From an uncultured Desulfovibrio sp. (GTDB taxonomy: Bacteria; Desulfobacterota; Desulfovibrionia; Desulfovibrionales; Desulfovibrionaceae), in the NCBI GenBank assembly GCA_946490455.1, contig CAMLXE010000036.1, forward strand, positions 1-11,003: DNA of 11,003 bases, given 5' to 3'. The notes beneath the pieces are model-generated. The model was given only the letters and a program-made list of their open reading frames with translations, did no database searches and was not told the origin of the DNA. Within the stretch, counting starts at the first letter, position 1. Each line of letters starts with the position of its first letter. Of this stretch, positions 7,767 to 11,003 are shown piece after piece. A program made the position numbers and the translations under genes.

Positions 7767-8663
7767 ATGTACTTCCCAACTGCAGAAATAGAGGTTTTCC
7801 CTCTTGTTCCCACAGCAGCGGCTTTTGTGGTCTCCTTTTTTGCATCCATGGGTGGGTTCTCAGGCGCCTTTCTCCTCCTCCCCTTTCAGATGAGCGTGCT
7901 GGGCTACACAAATGTTTCTGTCAGTCCGACCAATCAGCTGTACAATGTCTTTTCCAATCCGGCAGGATTCCTCCGATATTACCATGAACACCGCATGCTC
8001 TGGCCTCTGGCATGGATTATCCTTGCAGGAACTGTCCCGGGGCTGTTTGCAGGTGCCCTCATCCGTATCTGCTGGCTTCCGGAAGTACGCCAGTTCAAAC
8101 TCTTTGTGGCGCTGGTACTGCTTGGAATCGGAATGCAGCTTCTGCGAGACATGCTCAAAAAGCATCATTCTGTTCCTGCCCCAAAGGGAGATGTCATATC
8201 CCGCCCTGTAGTAGAAGTGACCGAACAGAATCTGCATACGGTCGCCTATTCCTATGATGGACTCATCTACCGTTTTTCCGTCCCCAGAGTCCTTGCCTTC
8301 TGCACTATTGTAGGCCTGATCGGAGGGATCTACGGTATCGGCGGAGGAGCCATCATCTCTCCCTTTCTTGTTTCCGTCTTTCATCTGCCCATCTATACCA
8401 TTGCAGGGGCAACGCTGATTGCCACCAGCCTCTCATCCATTCTGGGAGTAGCCTTCTATCTGCTGATGGCACCATTCTTTCCTCAGATTTCGGTTACTCC
8501 GGACTGGGGAATTGCCATTCTTCTTGGTTTGGGAGGCCTTGCAGGCATGTACCTTGGAGCGCGTTGTCAAAAACACGTTCCGGCAATTCTGCTCAAGATA
8601 ATGATGCTTCTGGTTCTTGTGGGCACATCGGCATTCTATCTGGTCCAGTACTTCATCCTCTGA
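7767..8663 (+). CDS. TauE/SafE (TSUP) family membrane exporter
   Basis: A 298-residue polytopic inner-membrane protein of the TauE/SafE (TSUP) family. Members are implicated in export of sulfite, sulfoacetate or other organosulfonates, or in uptake of small anions. Two inverted-repeat halves are visible: the first starts with ASMGGFSGAFLLLPF and the second with GGIYGIGGGAIISPFLV (Gly-rich motif at 186-194). Hydrophobic segments lie at about 9-30, 78-100, 110-128, 176-200, 205-230, 240-265 and 275-297. A hydrophilic stretch of about 45 residues (about 130-175) separates the halves. An AAGGT Shine-Dalgarno overlaps the stop of the preceding gene, 6 nt from the ATG; the MoeA-like gene begins 29 nt downstream. 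In a sulfite-producing or sulfonate-using anaerobe sulfite export is a reasonable guess, but the substrate cannot be read from the sequence. Confidence 0.88.
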   Translation: MYFPTAEIEVFPLVPTAAAFVVSFFASMGGFSGAFLLLPFQMSVLGYTNVSVSPTNQLYNVFSNPAGFLRYYHEHRMLWPLAWIILAGTVPGLFAGALIRICWLPEVRQFKLFVALVLLGIGMQLLRDMLKKHHSVPAPKGDVISRPVVEVTEQNLHTVAYSYDGLIYRFSVPRVLAFCTIVGLIGGIYGIGGGAIISPFLVSVFHLPIYTIAGATLIATSLSSILGVAFYLLMAPFFPQISVTPDWGIAILLGLGGLAGMYLGARCQKHVPAILLKIMMLLVLVGTSAFYLVQYFIL

Positions 8664-8682
8664 GCATCATCTGCAACGTAAT

Positions 8683-8686
8683 GGAG
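8683..8686 (+). promoter_or_regulatory. Shine-Dalgarno that fixes the MoeA-like start
   Basis: GGAG sits 6 nt before ATG 8693. It overlaps an in-frame upstream ATG at 8681, which has no purine-rich sequence at the right distance. This favours 8693 as the true start, giving a protein that begins MFPKRTIYLQ. Confidence 0.7.
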
Positions 8687-8692
8687 AAACAT

Positions 8693-10627
8693 ATGTTCCC
8701 AAAACGTACCATCTATCTTCAGACTGTCTCTCCAGAAGAAGCCGTAAGACGAGCCAAGAGTGTCCTTGAGCGGGAAAGGCTGATCAAGGAAGAAACAATA
8801 GCGTCTCAAAATGCCTGTGGACGTGTGCTGTCCAGAGGAGTCCATGCCCTGCATTCTTCCCCGACATTTCACTCGGCTGCCATGGATGGCTATGCTGTCA
8901 ATGCACGAGATACCTTTGCAGCCCGCGAAGGTCATCCCCTTTCTCTTTTTCCTGAGCAAAACTGTTTTGCTGTCAACACGGGACAGCCCCTGCCAGAAGG
9001 ATGTGATGCTGTCATCATGATTGAACAGACCGTACAAAAAGACGGTCATATTCTTATTGAATCTCCCGTCTTTCCTTGGCAGCACGTCCGTCGCATAGGG
9101 GAAGACATTGTTGCTACGGAACTCCTGTTTCCCCGTAACCACCTGCTTCGGCCATGGGATATCGGCGCCCTCCTTTCCGGAGGTATCTGGGATGTTCCCG
9201 TGTGGGAACGTCTTTCCGTCCGCATCATTCCTACAGGAGATGAAGTCCTTGATTTTCTTGACAGACCTCATCCAGACAAAGGGCAGGTCATTGAATCCAA
9301 TTCACAAATGCTGGCAGCTCTTTTTCGGGAAAAGGGCTGTCTTGCAGAACGAATGGCTCCTGTACAGGACGATCCGGAAGCCTTGCATCAGGCTCTTCTC
9401 TCCAGCCTCCACTCAGACAGTCATCTGACTGTCTTTTGTGCGGGATCATCGGCCGGTTCCAAAGACTTCACACGTTCCGTTCTGGAAAAAGAAGGCGAAA
9501 TTCTTGCACATGGCATTGCCGTCATGCCCGGTAAGCCCTCGCTTCTTGCACTGTGTCAGGGCAAACTGGTTGTGGGGGTTCCCGGCTATCCTGTCAGTGC
9601 GCTGGTCTGCTTCAAGGAACTGCTGGACCCCATCATAACCTGGCTTATGCACAAGGAACCCGATGCAAAAAACTGTGTTCCTGTCGAACTGACGCGCTCC
9701 ATCCCCTCCCGTATCGGCATGGAAGAGCACATACAGACTGCCATCGGACGTGTGGGAAACAAACTGGTTGGCACCCCCCTTGGCCGTGGAGCCGGAAACA
9801 TAACTACGGTAACCCGCGCACAGGGAATCATCAGAATTTCCCCTTCCTGCGAAGGATTCAATGAGCAGGAAACAGTCATGGCGGAACTGTCTGTTCCGGA
9901 AACATTACTGGACAAGGTTCTTGTCTGTATCGGCAGTCATGACAACACGCTGGACCTTCTTGCCGATGAGCTCATGGGCCTTCCAGAACCCGTACAGCTT
10001 GTTTCCGGACATGTGGGAAGTACAGGAGGGATTACAGCTCTGGCCAATGGAGCCTGTCATCTTTCTGGAATGCATCTGTTTGATCCCGTTACAGACGATT
10101 TCAACTTTCCCTTTCTGAAAAAATTCCTTCCAGAGCTGGATGTAACGGTAATCAACCTTGCCATACGCCACCAGGGTCTGATTATTGCTCCCGGTAATCC
10201 CCTGCATATTCAGGGTCTGCAAGATCTGACACGAGTCCGTTTCATCAACAGACAAAAAGGGGCGGGAACCAGAGTATTACTGGACTGGAAACTGACGCAG
10301 GCCGGCATCAAGACCAGCTCCATTCAGGGATATGAGAAAGAGGAAAACACCCATATGGCGGTTGCTGCCAATATCATGACCGGAGCGGCCGATTGCGGTA
10401 TGGGCATTTATGCTGCCGCCAGGGCGCTGCATCTTGATTTCATCCCCCTTGCTCTGGAGCGCTATGATCTGGTCATCCCCACATGTTTTCTCCAGGATCC
10501 ACGCATTCAGGCTGTACTTGACCTGCTTGCTTCCCCAGCCTTCCAAAGGAGGATTGAATCACAGGGAGGGTATGACACACCGCTTACAGGACAGATCATG
10601 CAGCCAGGGATCAAGGGAATCAGCTGA
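8693..10627 (+). CDS. moeA: MoeA-type molybdopterin molybdotransferase fused to a PBP-like domain
   Basis: A 644-residue two-part protein. The N-terminal part (about 1-400) is MoeA, which inserts molybdate (or tungstate) into adenylated molybdopterin in the cytosol. It shows AMDGYAV with the conserved Asp65, PTGDEV (180-185), GQVIESNSQML, GSSAGSKD (251-258, Asp258, the variant of the usual GGVSVGxxD loop), and MPGKPS followed by GVPGYPVSALV (around 297). The C-terminal part (about 407-630) resembles the PBP-like domain (PF12727) related to molybdate-binding and LysR-effector folds: VLVCIGSHDNTLDLLADEL, a GSTGGITAL segment, IAPGNP, and the ligand-loop-like KGAGTR (522-527). There is no signal peptide or helix-turn-helix, so the PBP-like half is cytosolic and may present or sense the oxyanion (inference). 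This architecture is known from archaea and Desulfovibrio-type bacteria. No Moco riboswitch fits in the 29-nt gap upstream. Confidence 0.93.
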   Translation: MFPKRTIYLQTVSPEEAVRRAKSVLERERLIKEETIASQNACGRVLSRGVHALHSSPTFHSAAMDGYAVNARDTFAAREGHPLSLFPEQNCFAVNTGQPLPEGCDAVIMIEQTVQKDGHILIESPVFPWQHVRRIGEDIVATELLFPRNHLLRPWDIGALLSGGIWDVPVWERLSVRIIPTGDEVLDFLDRPHPDKGQVIESNSQMLAALFREKGCLAERMAPVQDDPEALHQALLSSLHSDSHLTVFCAGSSAGSKDFTRSVLEKEGEILAHGIAVMPGKPSLLALCQGKLVVGVPGYPVSALVCFKELLDPIITWLMHKEPDAKNCVPVELTRSIPSRIGMEEHIQTAIGRVGNKLVGTPLGRGAGNITTVTRAQGIIRISPSCEGFNEQETVMAELSVPETLLDKVLVCIGSHDNTLDLLADELMGLPEPVQLVSGHVGSTGGITALANGACHLSGMHLFDPVTDDFNFPFLKKFLPELDVTVINLAIRHQGLIIAPGNPLHIQGLQDLTRVRFINRQKGAGTRVLLDWKLTQAGIKTSSIQGYEKEENTHMAVAANIMTGAADCGMGIYAAARALHLDFIPLALERYDLVIPTCFLQDPRIQAVLDLLASPAFQRRIESQGGYDTPLTGQIMQPGIKGIS

Positions 10628-10815
10628 AATCCATTCTGTTCACTCCAAAATGAAAGGCCGGCAGCTGCCATTTTGTTCCGATATGATGTTTCTGGACTCC
10701 GGCAGTACACCAGTCTGTCATTTTTCATGGCCTGCTTTCAAAATATTTTTTTCTTAAGTAGATAGTTTCACATAAAAAATATATTTTCAATATGTTATGA
10801 TATAAAAATTTTTCT

Positions 10816-10878
10816 ATACCTGTCCATTTTTCCGCATTTTTCATGCATAAAAAAATATCTATCTGAAAAGACAGGTAT
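10816..10878. repeat. Long imperfect hairpin with 9-bp perfect outer stem; possible terminator or operator
   Basis: ATACCTGTC (10816-10824) is the exact reverse complement of GACAGGTAT (10870-10878). Inside, TTTTC (10828-10832) can pair with GAAAA (10865-10869) after a 3-nt bulge, and ATTTTT (10836-10841) lies opposite the A-run 10849-10855 across ATGCAT. A T-rich run (10879-10886) follows the right arm, so it could end transcription from the MoeA-like unit as an unusual long-looped terminator. Its place 7-18 nt before the candidate -35 elements of the next gene equally suits a regulator site. The sequence does not decide between these. Confidence 0.5.
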
Positions 10879-10884
10879 TCTTTT

Positions 10885-10923
10885 TTGTCGCTTTCTTGAC
10901 ATTGTGATTATAATCTCTATTGT
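10885..10923 (+). promoter_or_regulatory. Candidate sigma-70 promoter for the gene starting at 10977
   Basis: An exact TATAAT lies at 10909-10914, with TTGTCG at 10885-10890 as a 4/6 match to the -35 box at 18 nt spacing. An overlapping alternative uses the exact TTGACA at 10896-10901 with TATTGT at 10918-10923 (16 nt). The TATAAT sits in the perfect palindrome GATTATAATC (10906-10915). AT-rich DNA upstream could act as an UP element. The leader to the ATG would be about 50 nt. Confidence 0.55.
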
Positions 10924-10964
10924 AAGAATAAGAATATTCCAGGTTGCTGGCTCTGACCAAAGAA

Positions 10965-10970
10965 GGGGGA
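10965..10970 (+). promoter_or_regulatory. Strong Shine-Dalgarno for the gene at 10977
   Basis: GGGGGA, preceded by AAGAA, ends 6 nt before the ATG. This is the strongest ribosome-binding site in the window and supports a real, well-translated gene running off the right edge. Confidence 0.7.
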
Positions 10971-10976
10971 AACGGT

Positions 10977-11003
10977 ATGGAACTGAAAAAAATTCTATGT
11001 GCC
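10977..11003 (+). CDS. Start of an unidentified gene (first 9 codons only)
   Basis: Only MELKKILCA is present before the window ends, so the function cannot be named. The basic KK followed by hydrophobic residues would suit the beginning of a signal peptide or membrane segment, but nine residues cannot settle this. It has a good Shine-Dalgarno and its own candidate promoter after a long AT-rich leader, so it is probably regulated separately from the upstream moeA unit. Confidence 0.6.

Larger units (their letters stand above)
10628..10976. other. 349-bp AT-rich intergenic region
   Basis: No credible gene is seen here. The first 110 bp have ordinary composition and hold a hairpin-capable segment: CAAAAT (10646-10651) can pair with ATTTTG (10670-10675) around the palindrome GGCAGCTGCC (10660-10669), but no T-run follows. 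From about 10740 to 10900 the DNA is strikingly AT-rich. It has T- and A-tracts, an A/T-only inverted repeat (10743-10751 with 10774-10782), AAAAATTTTT (10804-10813), and two CATTTTT copies 10 bp apart (10825-10841). A long hairpin and a promoter, listed separately, follow. The region reads as the 3' flank of the MoeA-like unit plus a long regulatory leader for the next gene. Confidence 0.6.

Noticed and set aside
8681..8692. ATG 8681 as the MoeA-like start
   Set aside because: It lacks a Shine-Dalgarno, and GGAG overlapping it is correctly spaced for ATG 8693.
8664..8692. A molybdenum-cofactor riboswitch upstream of the MoeA-like gene
   Set aside because: The gap is only 29 nt, too short for such an element.
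8636..9271. A 211-codon minus-strand open frame opposite the MoeA-like gene
   Set aside because: The plus strand encodes conserved MoeA motifs across the same bases; the antisense product resembles nothing.
10646..10675. Hairpin around GGCAGCTGCC as an intrinsic terminator for the moeA unit
   Set aside because: No T-run follows the stem, pairing needs a 4-nt bulge, and the next T-rich run is about 70 nt downstream.

Overview
The window reads as an ordinary, densely coding bacterial chromosome segment, most likely from a Desulfovibrionaceae-type sulfate or sulfite reducer (a gut Desulfovibrio, Bilophila or Mailhella relative). This is inferred from the gene set: a carboxynorspermidine decarboxylase, a MoeA fused to a periplasmic-binding-protein-like domain, a TauE/SafE-type exporter, and mid-range GC (about half, judged by eye). 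No mobile element, CRISPR array, tRNA or rRNA was seen.

Region 1 (1-5464, + strand) is a very tight four-gene run: the 3' part of nspC (polyamine synthesis), a TtcA-like PP-loop tRNA-thiolation ATPase, a left-handed beta-helix acetyltransferase, and a 1072-residue DEAH-box helicase. The three junctions are TGATG, an 8-nt overlap, and TGATG, so the genes are probably cotranscribed and translationally coupled. The helicase is the most notable gene: an MrfA/YprA-type helicase with its Cys4 zinc motif is joined by a linker to a DEDD-type exonuclease domain like MrfB/YprB. The two partners that are separate neighbouring genes in Bacillus subtilis are here one polypeptide.

Region 2 (5526-6452, - strand) is a single P1-family (DmpA/NylC-type) N-terminal-nucleophile hydrolase. 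It converges on the helicase and diverges from region 3 across a 141-bp AT-rich gap that probably holds both promoters.

Region 3 (6594-10627, + strand) holds an RluA-family pseudouridine synthase with an unusual His/Cys-containing tail, a TauE/SafE (TSUP) membrane exporter starting 6 nt later, and a 644-residue MoeA-PBP fusion starting 29 nt after that. The spacing suggests one transcription unit.

Region 4 (10628-10976) is a 349-bp gap that is very AT-rich from about 10740. It contains T- and A-tracts, a long imperfect hairpin (10816-10878) with a perfect 9-bp outer stem and a following T-run, a candidate sigma-70 promoter with an exact TATAAT, and a strong Shine-Dalgarno sequence. These lead into a gene of which only the first 9 codons are present. 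That region is the best candidate for regulation not explained by the genes.
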